A stretch of 11,599 bases of DNA. It comes from Erysipelotrichaceae bacterium (GTDB lineage: Bacteria; Bacillota_I; Bacilli_A; Erysipelotrichales; Erysipelotrichaceae). A program made the translations under genes and the position numbers. Under the pieces are notes generated by a model that was given only the letters and a program-made list of their open reading frames with translations, was not told the origin of the DNA and did no database searches. The stretch spans positions 1 to 11,599 of the forward strand of contig JABUSI010000418.1 of the NCBI GenBank assembly GCA_021442745.1, read 5' to 3'. This document shows positions 1 through 5,451 of the stretch, in pieces; positions within the stretch are counted from its first letter, which is position 1; the number at the start of each line of letters is the position of its first letter.

Positions 1-132
1 GTTCTGATGGTCTGCAACAAGGATAACACCGGCAGCCGGAAATCCATCATTGCCAACGGCGGTATTCTCGAAAACGAAATCGAAGAAAACGGACAAACCG
101 AACAACGCTACTGGATTACTCTGACCGATTGA
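1..132 (+). CDS. GNAT-family N-acetyltransferase, C-terminal fragment
   Basis: Frame 1 is open from the window edge to a TGA at 130-132 (43 codons plus stop), so only the C-terminus is visible. It contains KDNTGSRKSI followed by NGGILENE and ends in QRYWITLTD. A conserved N-x-GSRK-x-I-x-x-NGG-x-L pattern, with a C-terminal Y/F-W-I strand, is typical of the last helix and strands of many GNAT acetyltransferases, which move an acetyl group from acetyl-CoA to an amine. The substrate cannot be inferred from this fragment. A hairpin terminator starts on the last base of the stop codon, so this gene is transcriptionally separate from the pilus genes. The family call rests on remembered patterns and not on a search. 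Confidence 0.72.
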   Translation, partial: VLMVCNKDNTGSRKSIIANGGILENEIEENGQTEQRYWITLTD

Positions 133-152
133 GGAACAACCGTTCCTTTTTT
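132..152 (+). terminator. Rho-independent terminator of the acetyltransferase gene
   Basis: The stem AGGAAC (132-137) pairs with GTTCCT (142-147) across an AACC loop, and a run of T follows to 152. The stem is short (6 bp), but its position on the stop codon and its T-tract make it convincing. Confidence 0.75.
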
Positions 153-164
153 ATTGTGAAAAAC

Positions 165-214
165 CCGTTTTCAGCCGTTTTAAGAAAGGTTTGTCCGTTT
201 TGGTTATAACGTTA
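165..214. promoter_or_regulatory. Phased CCGTTTT repeats and overlapping palindromes upstream of the LytTR gene
   Basis: CCGTTTT occurs three times on the + strand, at 165-171, 175-181 and 195-201, so the copies begin 10 and 20 bp apart, on one face of the helix. Directly after them lie two overlapping perfect 8-bp palindromes, GTTATAAC (203-210) and TAACGTTA (207-214). They sit about 100-150 bp upstream of the proposed -10 box of the LytTR gene, in a stretch with no credible gene. A protein-binding role is inferred from spacing and symmetry only. Confidence 0.3.
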
Positions 215-311
215 CGTTCCCTCTTGAAATCACGCATACTCGTCCTGTAACCGTGTGAGATATAAAAAGAAATCACATTCAAATAGAAAAAAACCTTCAC
301 AGATGATACAC

Positions 312-317
312 TATAAT
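312..317 (+). promoter_or_regulatory. -10 box of the LytTR regulator gene
   Basis: A perfect TATAAT lies 18 bp before the ATG at 336. No good -35 hexamer is seen 16-18 bp upstream. The leader would be only about 12 nt, just enough for the GAGGTG ribosome binding site at 325-330. Confidence 0.5.
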
Positions 318-335
318 ATGGAATGAGGTGAAGCC

Positions 336-1067
336 ATGTTTCGGATAGCAGTATGCGACGGTTCAAAGGAAGCACTGAAACAGACATGCGCTCTGTTGTA
401 TGAATTTGCGGAAAGCCGGAAAATCATCGACATGGAAGTGCTGCCGTTTACCAATACCTTTGACTTGACCGACGCCCTCGAAGGAAAGATTCCGTTTGAT
501 ATCCTGATTACGGAAACCGCCATGCCGGGATTAAACGGCATCGAAGTCTCCCGGATGTTACGGGAAAAGAAAAACAACATTCCGATTATCTTTCTGACGT
601 CCTACAAATCCTACGCACTGGATGCCTTTGAAGTATCCGCTGCGCAATATCTGATCAAAGGGAAAGAAAAGGAATCCTTATTCGCCACATTGAATCAGAT
701 TTACGATCCGGACCACAGGGAACGCCGTAAGAAGATTCTGTTAACGGCCAGAGAAGGCATCTTCAACATATACATGCGTGACATTATGTATGTCGAAAGC
801 AAGCGGAACTACCAGTTAATCGTACTGGAAGACGGGATGAAACTGGAAGTACGGATTACCGGAAAGAAACTGGCGGAGATTCTGGAAGAAGGCTACAACT
901 TCAAACGCTGCAGCAGCTCCTATATCATCAACTGGTTTTATCTGAAATCCATGACGTCCGATGCCATCATCATGCAAAACGGCACAACCATTCCGATTCC
1001 CCGCGGGCATTACACCGAATTGCGCCGGAATTACGAGCATTTCCACGAGATTATCAACTCCCGATAG
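336..1067 (+). CDS. LytTR-family transcription factor with a degenerate receiver domain
   Basis: This 243-residue protein has the two-domain plan of AgrA/ComE-type regulators: a receiver-like domain (about 1-118) and a LytTR DNA-binding domain (about 133-236, with YVES at 152-155 and a KRCSSSYIIN block at 190-199). The receiver is clearly a homologue (MPGLNGIEV follows the active-site strand; T88 and K108 are kept), but Glu60 stands where the phospho-accepting Asp should be, and the acidic pair at the end of strand 1 is D8-G9 instead of D-D. Phosphorylation is therefore unlikely, and no histidine kinase is next to it. The usual HRS/HNS of the DNA-contact segment is SSS here, hinting at altered DNA preference. 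The start is set by GAGGTG six bases before the ATG. The gene is monocistronic and directly precedes flp1, so control of the pilus locus is a reasonable inference. Confidence 0.88.
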   Translation: MFRIAVCDGSKEALKQTCALLYEFAESRKIIDMEVLPFTNTFDLTDALEGKIPFDILITETAMPGLNGIEVSRMLREKKNNIPIIFLTSYKSYALDAFEVSAAQYLIKGKEKESLFATLNQIYDPDHRERRKKILLTAREGIFNIYMRDIMYVESKRNYQLIVLEDGMKLEVRITGKKLAEILEEGYNFKRCSSSYIINWFYLKSMTSDAIIMQNGTTIPIPRGHYTELRRNYEHFHEIINSR

Positions 1068-1090
1068 GCAGGTTTTCCTGCCTGTTTTTT
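1066..1090 (+). terminator. Rho-independent terminator of the LytTR gene
   Basis: AGGCAGG (1066-1072) pairs with CCTGCCT (1077-1083) around a TTTT loop and is followed by GTTTTTT. The stem overlaps the stop codon. It separates the regulator transcript from flp1. Confidence 0.9.
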
Positions 1091-1100
1091 CTCTTTTTAC

Positions 1101-1156
1101 ATAAAATAATCGACATTTTATGCATATTGTCCCAAAAAAACACCAAAATATACCAC
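1101..1156 (+). promoter_or_regulatory. 56-bp shared promoter element, copy 1 (upstream of flp1)
   Basis: This block aligns without gaps to the reverse complement of 11205-11260, with about 44 of 56 positions identical; the first 33 positions differ at only 4. The conserved core is a 20-bp imperfect dyad, GACATTTTATGCATATTGTC (1112-1131), with GACA and TGTC at its ends. A second possible reading is a direct repeat with a 21-bp period, ATTGTCCC (1126-1133) and AATATACC (1147-1154), the spacing known for LytTR proteins such as AgrA and ComE. The block ends in TACCAC, 27 bp before the flp1 -10 box. It is probably an activator site; the binding protein is not known. Confidence 0.72.
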
Positions 1157-1183
1157 TTTGATAAAAATATTTCCTTCCATGAA

Positions 1184-1189
1184 TATACT
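1184..1189 (+). promoter_or_regulatory. -10 box of the flp1 promoter
   Basis: TATACT at 1184-1189 is matched by the same hexamer at nearly the same distance from copy 2 of the shared element. The expected -35 position (about 1161-1166, ATAAAA) is not recognisable; TTGATA at 1158-1163 would need a 20-bp spacer. A weak -35 with an upstream conserved site fits an activator-dependent promoter. Transcription would start near 1196. Confidence 0.6.
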
Positions 1190-1199
1190 TTAATTACAC

Positions 1200-1244
1200 A
1201 AAGCCCCACAGCTTTGTGGGAGCTTTAAAACACGGGATTCCCGT
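1200..1244 (+). promoter_or_regulatory. Two hairpins in the flp1 mRNA leader
   Basis: Hairpin 1: AAAGC (1200-1204) and CCCACA (1205-1210) pair with TGTGGG (1215-1220) and GCTTT (1222-1226), leaving a GCTT loop and one bulged A at 1221. Hairpin 2: ACGGG (1232-1236) pairs with CCCGT (1240-1244) across ATT. Hairpin 1 would begin within a few bases of the predicted 5' end. No T-run follows either, so they are not terminators. Structures at a 5' end often protect mRNA from decay, a plausible role for an abundant pilin message. Confidence 0.6.
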
Positions 1245-1277
1245 AGAAACAACATGAAAGGAAATGAGGTAAGGAAA

Positions 1278-1436
1278 ATGTTGAAGAAGTTTTATAACGA
1301 TGAATGTGGACAAGGTATGGTTGAATACGGTTTATTGGTTGCTTTGATTTCTGTAGCAGCTATCGCTGTTATCAAGTTGTTGGGACCAAAGATCACAGCT
1401 ACATTCCAAACTGCAGTTGACGCAATGGGCGACTAG
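1278..1436 (+). CDS. flp: Flp pilin 1, likely the major pilin
   Basis: This 52-residue Flp/Fap-type prepilin has a short positive leader (MLKKFYNDECG), then QGMVEYGLL and a hydrophobic helix up to about residue 36, and a short polar tail. Cleavage is expected between G11 and Q12, putting the essential Glu at mature position 5 followed by Tyr, and leaving a 41-residue pilin. I choose the ATG at 1278 over the in-frame ATG at 1254 because GAGGT at 1266-1270 lies 7 bases before it, while 1254 has no ribosome binding site. About 30 of 52 positions match Flp2. Codon use is strongly biased (Leu 5 TTG and 1 TTA, no CTN; Ala only GCT/GCA; Val 4 of 5 GTT), unlike the neighbouring genes, as expected for very high expression. 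It is transcribed alone between its own promoter and terminators. Confidence 0.94.
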   Translation: MLKKFYNDECGQGMVEYGLLVALISVAAIAVIKLLGPKITATFQTAVDAMGD

Positions 1437-1443
1437 TTCAAAT

Positions 1444-1470
1444 AAAGAGGGAGCAATCCCTTTTTATTTT
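1444..1470 (+). terminator. First terminator after flp1
   Basis: AGGGA (1448-1452) pairs with TCCCT (1457-1461) across a GCAA tetraloop; flanking A and T bases can extend the stem, and TTTTATTTT follows. It begins 7-11 bases after the flp1 stop codon. Confidence 0.85.
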
Positions 1471-1482
1471 GCTTATGACCGG

Positions 1483-1508
1483 CACAGTCTTTTCCGACTG
1501 TGTTTTTT
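1483..1508 (+). terminator. Second, stronger terminator after flp1
   Basis: CACAGTC (1483-1489) pairs with GACTGTG (1496-1502) around TTTTCC and is followed by six T. It lies in tandem with the first terminator and gives a double stop. On the opposite strand the stem has no T-run after it, so it acts for rightward transcripts. Confidence 0.85.
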
Positions 1509-2029
1509 ATTCTTCTTTTATCCGGATCCACCACCAGACCTGTTCTTTCTTCCATGACAGGTACGCAACTCTTTTGGGAGTATTCGGATCCTTCCGTTCA
1601 AACCGGTATCTCTGATTCTTCTTCGGATGAATCAACAGATCACTGCTGTTTCCGAAATACTTGCACACAGCCTCTTCCGGACTCAGTAAGAAAACGGTAT
1701 CCTTCGTATCCCCACCACCGCTTGTTCCATACCACACTACAGCAAACGATACAAGCCCTCTGGCAAGCCGTAAAGTCTTCGAGGATTCCATGTTCAGATA
1801 TCGGCAAAATCGCGCTTGCCGCCCACGTAACGCCTGTATACCCGTCAGGAAACGGACGCTGTCCGATGATATTTATCCGTAATCAGCAACGCCTTTTCAT
1901 CCCGTATATCCAATACTCTCCATTCATAACTCCCAAACGGAATGAGATCCCCGGTCTGCATAACGTGTTCTTCTTTTGAATCGTCTTTCATACGGTATAA
2001 ACTGCCGGAAACCGGATGAAAACGTCTTC
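1507..2029 (-). pseudogene. Broken DUF6273-domain gene
   Basis: Read on the minus strand, recognisable DUF6273-type motifs appear in order but in different frames. From an ATG at 1991 the first frame gives IPFGSYEWRVLD, then KALLITDKY, and stops at 1845. The next frame continues with IIGQRPFPDGYTGVTW and a degenerate stretch including EDFTACQRACIVC. The third frame gives VWYGTSGGGDTKD, VFLLSPEEAVCKYF and VWWWIR, where the family continues as WWLRSPG, but here the frame runs into IKEE and a stop in the T-run of the flp1 terminator. The open frame upstream of the ATG extends back to about 2029. At least two frameshifts and a 3' truncation are visible. DUF6273 proteins have no firm function that I can cite. 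Sequencing error could explain one shift, but hardly all the damage. Confidence 0.7.
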
Positions 2030-2040
2030 TTTACGACAAT

Positions 2041-2071
2041 ATAAAAAGCTGTGAGCCCTCACTCACAGCTT
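2041..2071 (-). terminator. Terminator of the tad operon
   Basis: On the minus strand AAGCTGTGAG pairs perfectly over 10 bp with CTCACAGCTT around a six-base loop (arms 2046-2055 and 2062-2071) and runs into TTTAT. It begins 10 bases after the stop codon of the tadG-like gene and closes the eleven-gene operon. Confidence 0.92.
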
Positions 2072-2080
2072 CATCTTGTA

Positions 2081-3238
2081 CTAGTTAATCAGATGTACTT
2101 TGGACTTCGGTAAAAATGCATCCGCACCGTCGTGATACGTAACGTTGATTTTACCACCGTTTTTATAAATGTTCTGGGCATAAATGCTGCCGACGAAATT
2201 AGCATTGTTACCATTGATGGTTACGTCACCGTTCGGCGCATACACAAGCCCGAAGAATTCGGCACCGCCACCGTTGACTTCAATGCTTCCGGTTTCGGAA
2301 ATAACGTCAATCGGGCAAGCCTCGGTGCTGTTCAGGGTAGCACCATTCAGATTGATATCTCCCTTTACCGTTAAGATAATCGGGAATTCTGCATTGTATG
2401 CAGTGGAACTGTTTCCGTTAAACGTCAGATCGCCATTGATGTAAATGTACAATCCCTGGGTCTTGTAGCCTTGTCCGCCATATTTTGTCTGATACTTGGA
2501 AACGGCTTCATTGATCAGTTCCTGGAATCCCGTCTTGGAATTCTTCTTTACCGAACTGTCAAAGGTAACCTGCTTGCAAGTGGACGTAACAGCGTTCTTC
2601 AGAGACTTGTACGAAGGCATATCCAGGGTAATGGCACCTTTGTTCCATCCGCTGGAACTCGGACTGGTATTACCCACTGCCGTTGCTACTGAGCCGGAAG
2701 ACAACACCGCTTTCGGCATGTTGATATCACTGTTGGAATGAATGTTGCCATCGATGTAAATGTTGTTACCGTTAATCGTAATACCGTCACCGCCGTCTTC
2801 AATCTTCTGTCCGGCAAACATCGCATACGGTCCGGTACCGAAAATCGATGTAACTTCTGCCGTTGCTTCGGCAACTACCGTCTGCGTATTCTTGTGTGTC
2901 AATACGGCAGAGAATCCGACGTTCACTTCTTTCTGTACCTTGACGGTTACCGTATCACCCAATACGGAAACTTCAAAATTCGTATTCCCGTCTTCCTCGT
3001 ATCCGTTTACGTTCAGATACGATGATGAAGTCGAGCGAATGGTCGTAAAGGTCAGCTTGTTGCCAAGATCCATTGCGCCGGCCAAAGCCGCAGCATCCAC
3101 CGCATTCTGCATATCCTGTTTCGTAGATGCCAGTTTACCGTAATCGACCGCAAAGCCGGCCATTCCGATAATGACTGTCAGGCAGATCGTAGTCAATACC
3201 AGAATTGACCCGTTTTCCTCTTTCCATAATTTTTTCAT
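2081..3238 (-). CDS. tadG: TadG-like pilus protein with beta-helix-like C-terminal region
   Basis: The protein has 385 residues. The N-terminus is a classic TadE/TadG anchor: MKKLWKEENGS, a hydrophobic segment at about 11-31, then VDYGKLASTKQDMQNAVDAA and ALAGA (32-55), the standard TadG start. No Glu sits five residues after G10, so peptidase trimming like that of Flp and TadE is not expected. The region after about 145 is rich in Asn, Gly, Ile and Val and carries short strand-like repeats; TINGNN occurs twice, with related INGDLTFNG, KGDINLNG and GSIEVNGG. This suggests a stacked beta-helix-like exported domain, possibly an adhesive or tip part of the pilus. No von Willebrand A motif is seen, unlike many longer TadG proteins. 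GGAGGGG precedes the ATG by 6 bases. It is the last gene of the operon. Confidence 0.85.
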   Translation of the reverse strand: MKKLWKEENGSILVLTTICLTVIIGMAGFAVDYGKLASTKQDMQNAVDAAALAGAMDLGNKLTFTTIRSTSSSYLNVNGYEEDGNTNFEVSVLGDTVTVKVQKEVNVGFSAVLTHKNTQTVVAEATAEVTSIFGTGPYAMFAGQKIEDGGDGITINGNNIYIDGNIHSNSDINMPKAVLSSGSVATAVGNTSPSSSGWNKGAITLDMPSYKSLKNAVTSTCKQVTFDSSVKKNSKTGFQELINEAVSKYQTKYGGQGYKTQGLYIYINGDLTFNGNSSTAYNAEFPIILTVKGDINLNGATLNSTEACPIDVISETGSIEVNGGGAEFFGLVYAPNGDVTINGNNANFVGSIYAQNIYKNGGKINVTYHDGADAFLPKSKVHLIN

Positions 3239-3259
3239 ATGTTCCCCTCCATACTCTTT

Positions 3260-4156
3260 CTAGCTTACCTTTTCCAGTTTCTGGGCAAGCATCATATACT
3301 TGGCCCGGTAGGCAAGCGCGACCTTCTTCAGTTCGAGGCTTTCGGCACTCTTTGTCTTCTGCATTTCATCCATTTCCCGAACCATGACTTTCAATTCCTC
3401 ATTGCTGGAATTCATTGTGCTCAGGGCATCCTGCAACAGTTCGATGGCTTCACTGTTTTTCCGCTCCTGCTCGTTCAACGTTATGAAATGAGACTCTTTC
3501 TGTTTCAGGTCGTTTTCTTTCGCTTCCAATTCAGACTGAAGCATCTTCACGCTCGCAATCAGCTTGTTGTTCATCTTCTTCAGTTCCGCCAGAGCTTCAC
3601 TGTTGGCATTCTGATTACGATTCGCAAGTTCTTCTTTCAGACGGTTGATTTCCTCGTTCTTCGCCATTACCAGTTTATTCTGGGTTTCGCTTTTTTCCAG
3701 GGCATCTTTCGTAGCCAGACGCAAATCTGCCACTTCATTGATTGCCTGTTTGAACTTACCCTTTTCTTCTTCCAGATCGGCCATCAGCTGTTTGATCCGG
3801 ACTTCATCACTCTTAATCCGTTCAATCGCTTCGTCCATATCCCGTTCCAGAACCGTATATTCGTTCTTGAGCTGATGGTATTGCTGGGCAAAGGTATCGC
3901 CTTTGTCTGTCTGTTGTTCCGGCTGAATGGTCTGATCCTTCAATCTCTCGTTTTCTGCACGCAATTTTTCTTTTTCGCTCAGAATCCGTTTGATTTCTTC
4001 TTCGTAGCCGTTATTCTGCTCCTGCTGCAAACGTCGTAACTGGACAAAATAGTTCACAACCGATTTTTTGGAGTATCCGCCGAAAGAACCTGTCAGAACG
4101 GAATCCAGGTTATCTTCTTCCGTTTTTTCACGAATTTTTTCAAAAACATCATCCAT
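3260..4156 (-). CDS. DivIVA-like coiled-coil protein of the tad operon
   Basis: This 298-residue protein is almost entirely Glu/Lys/Gln-rich coiled coil from about residue 38 to 285, with no signal peptide or membrane segment, so it should be cytoplasmic. The N-terminus carries GSFGGYSKKSVVNYFVQL (23-40), which resembles the F-x-GY-x-x-x-x-V-x-x-F/Y-L motif of DivIVA/GpsB membrane-binding domains. That resemblance is only by eye. DivIVA proteins mark poles and septa, so this protein could place or scaffold the pilus machine; this is inference. The gene overlaps the end of the DUF192 gene by 8 nt, with AAGGAGA eight bases before its ATG, and lies just upstream of tadG, so translation is likely coupled. 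I do not recognise it as a standard Tad component. Confidence 0.8.
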   Translation of the reverse strand: MDDVFEKIREKTEEDNLDSVLTGSFGGYSKKSVVNYFVQLRRLQQEQNNGYEEEIKRILSEKEKLRAENERLKDQTIQPEQQTDKGDTFAQQYHQLKNEYTVLERDMDEAIERIKSDEVRIKQLMADLEEEKGKFKQAINEVADLRLATKDALEKSETQNKLVMAKNEEINRLKEELANRNQNANSEALAELKKMNNKLIASVKMLQSELEAKENDLKQKESHFITLNEQERKNSEAIELLQDALSTMNSSNEELKVMVREMDEMQKTKSAESLELKKVALAYRAKYMMLAQKLEKVS

Positions 4157-4502
4157 GGTCTGTCTCCTTTACTCCCAGTTTCATGCCCTCTTTCAGTCCG
4201 GAAGCAACGTGTTCGTTAACTTCCAGAACATGAACGGCACCTTTCACCAAACTGCCAACCCGCCACGGTTTCACAGTTTCCACCTTTAACACTTCATACG
4301 CGGCATTCAGATATACCACATCAATGGTAAACCGCATAAAACAACAATGAATGCTGCCACACTGTTTCAGCAGCAAGCCCTCATTCTGACCCAGATTCTT
4401 TCTTAACATCAGGCCTTTGAATCGGGTCAGGAAAGAATCGGCAATCTCTGCATCAATCGTAAAACTGCCGTCATTTACATATAACTCACACCGGTTCATC
4501 AT
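4149..4502 (-). CDS. DUF192 family protein
   Basis: The protein has up to 117 residues. The DUF192 core is recognisable: R-x-KGLM-x-RKNL (27-37), EGLLL, then IHCCFMRFTIDVVYLN, VLKVETVKPW and a C-terminal VLEVNEHVASGLKEGM. DUF192 is a small beta-barrel fold with no established biochemical activity; it occurs next to Tad genes in other bacteria. Many members are exported, but no signal peptide is present here, so it is probably cytoplasmic. Its ATG overlaps the tadC stop (ATGA, 4-nt overlap). A second ATG immediately follows, and the GGGGGA site sits better (about 7 bases) for that second one, so the true start may be 4499. Its place between tadC and the coiled-coil gene supports a pilus-related role. 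Confidence 0.88.
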   Translation of the reverse strand: MMNRCELYVNDGSFTIDAEIADSFLTRFKGLMLRKNLGQNEGLLLKQCGSIHCCFMRFTIDVVYLNAAYEVLKVETVKPWRVGSLVKGAVHVLEVNEHVASGLKEGMKLGVKETDHG

Positions 4503-5431
4503 AAGTCCCCCATAATCGAAATAACGGATGGGCCCAGCAGAATAATGAACAATACCGGGAAGATAAAAATCAGCATCGGGATTAAGATCTTCGTAGATAC
4601 CTGCTGTGCTTTTTCCTGAACTTTACTGCGTCGGGAACGACGGATGGCTTCCGATTGTGCCCGTAATACGTTTCGTACCGGAATACCCAGTTGTCCGGCC
4701 TGGACAATGGCACCGGTGAAAGAATTCAGATCTTCAATATCACACCGTTCTCCTAACAGGGTCAGTGCTTCCTTACGGGTTCTGCCCATGGACATTTCCC
4801 GATAGGTAACGGTTAATTCATCAATCAGCGGTCCTTCCATACTTTCGGTAACGTGCAGCATTGCCCGTTCAAAACCCAGACCGGCTTCCACGCTGACACT
4901 CAGCAAGTCCATCATATCCGGCAGTTGTTTTTCCATTACCGCTCTGCGCGATGTGATTTTGGAAGTCAGCATATAACGCATCAGGGCATATACGGAAAAG
5001 ACACCGAACAGGAAGTTGATGATCCAGCTTAAGAAATCTGCCTTCATAAGGAAACTGTAACCGATTCCCAGAAATCCGCCACCCATCATCAGCAGCAACT
5101 GCAATGCCAGGTAGTCTTCGGTGGAAATGGAATATCCTGCCTGTTCCAGCTGTTTCTTGATTTTGTTGTCGTTTTTGTTGTTCCCTCTGGTCGGGACAAT
5201 TTTGGAAGTAACGCTTCCGATTTTCGAAAACAGCGGTTTCATGACACGTTCATAGAACGGCTTGTTCATCGTTTCATCGACGTAACTGTATTCTTTTCTC
5301 GTTTCCTTCAGCTTTTCCAGATTTTTCATCCGTGTTTCCACACGGTCCTGTTCTTCCATCTTTTTCCCGAATAAGGAAAGGATAAGAACATACATCAGAG
5401 CGCCTGTTCCTACGATAATCATAAGTTCCAT
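4499..5431 (-). CDS. tadC: Tad pilus inner-membrane platform protein TadC
   Basis: This 310-residue T2SSF (GspF-type) platform protein has an N-terminal membrane helix (about 2-21), a charged linker, two closely spaced helices at about 106-155, the T2SSF domain (about 168-298, including LPDMMDLLSVSVEAGLGFERA) and a C-terminal helix, KILIPMLIFIFPVLFIILLG (281-300), that is characteristic of TadC. With TadB it forms the membrane base that the ATPase CpaF drives to add or remove pilin subunits. GAGGTGAG lies 8 bases before the ATG. The gene follows tadB after 20 nt and overlaps the DUF192 gene by 4 nt. Confidence 0.93.
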   Translation of the reverse strand: MELMIIVGTGALMYVLILSLFGKKMEEQDRVETRMKNLEKLKETRKEYSYVDETMNKPFYERVMKPLFSKIGSVTSKIVPTRGNNKNDNKIKKQLEQAGYSISTEDYLALQLLLMMGGGFLGIGYSFLMKADFLSWIINFLFGVFSVYALMRYMLTSKITSRRAVMEKQLPDMMDLLSVSVEAGLGFERAMLHVTESMEGPLIDELTVTYREMSMGRTRKEALTLLGERCDIEDLNSFTGAIVQAGQLGIPVRNVLRAQSEAIRRSRRSKVQEKAQQVSTKILIPMLIFIFPVLFIILLGPSVISIMGDL

Positions 5432-5451
5432 ACTGTTTTCTCACCTCGTTT

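Noticed and set aside
1200..1244. Flp1 leader hairpins as an attenuator or riboswitch
   Set aside because: No T-run follows either stem, no competing pairing is apparent, and no known riboswitch core is recognised.
1254..1277. N-terminal extension of Flp1 by eight residues
   Set aside because: The ATG at 1254 lacks a ribosome site, while GAGGT at 1266-1270 serves the ATG at 1278, which also gives the usual short Flp leader.
1500..1979. 159-codon plus-strand open frame
   Set aside because: It is antisense to the DUF6273 remnant, starts inside a terminator T-run, has no ribosome site and an unlikely composition.
3239..4039. 266-codon plus-strand open frame rich in Phe, Leu and Gln
   Set aside because: It is the antisense shadow of the coiled-coil gene; Phe and Leu runs are what Lys- and Glu-rich codons give on the other strand.
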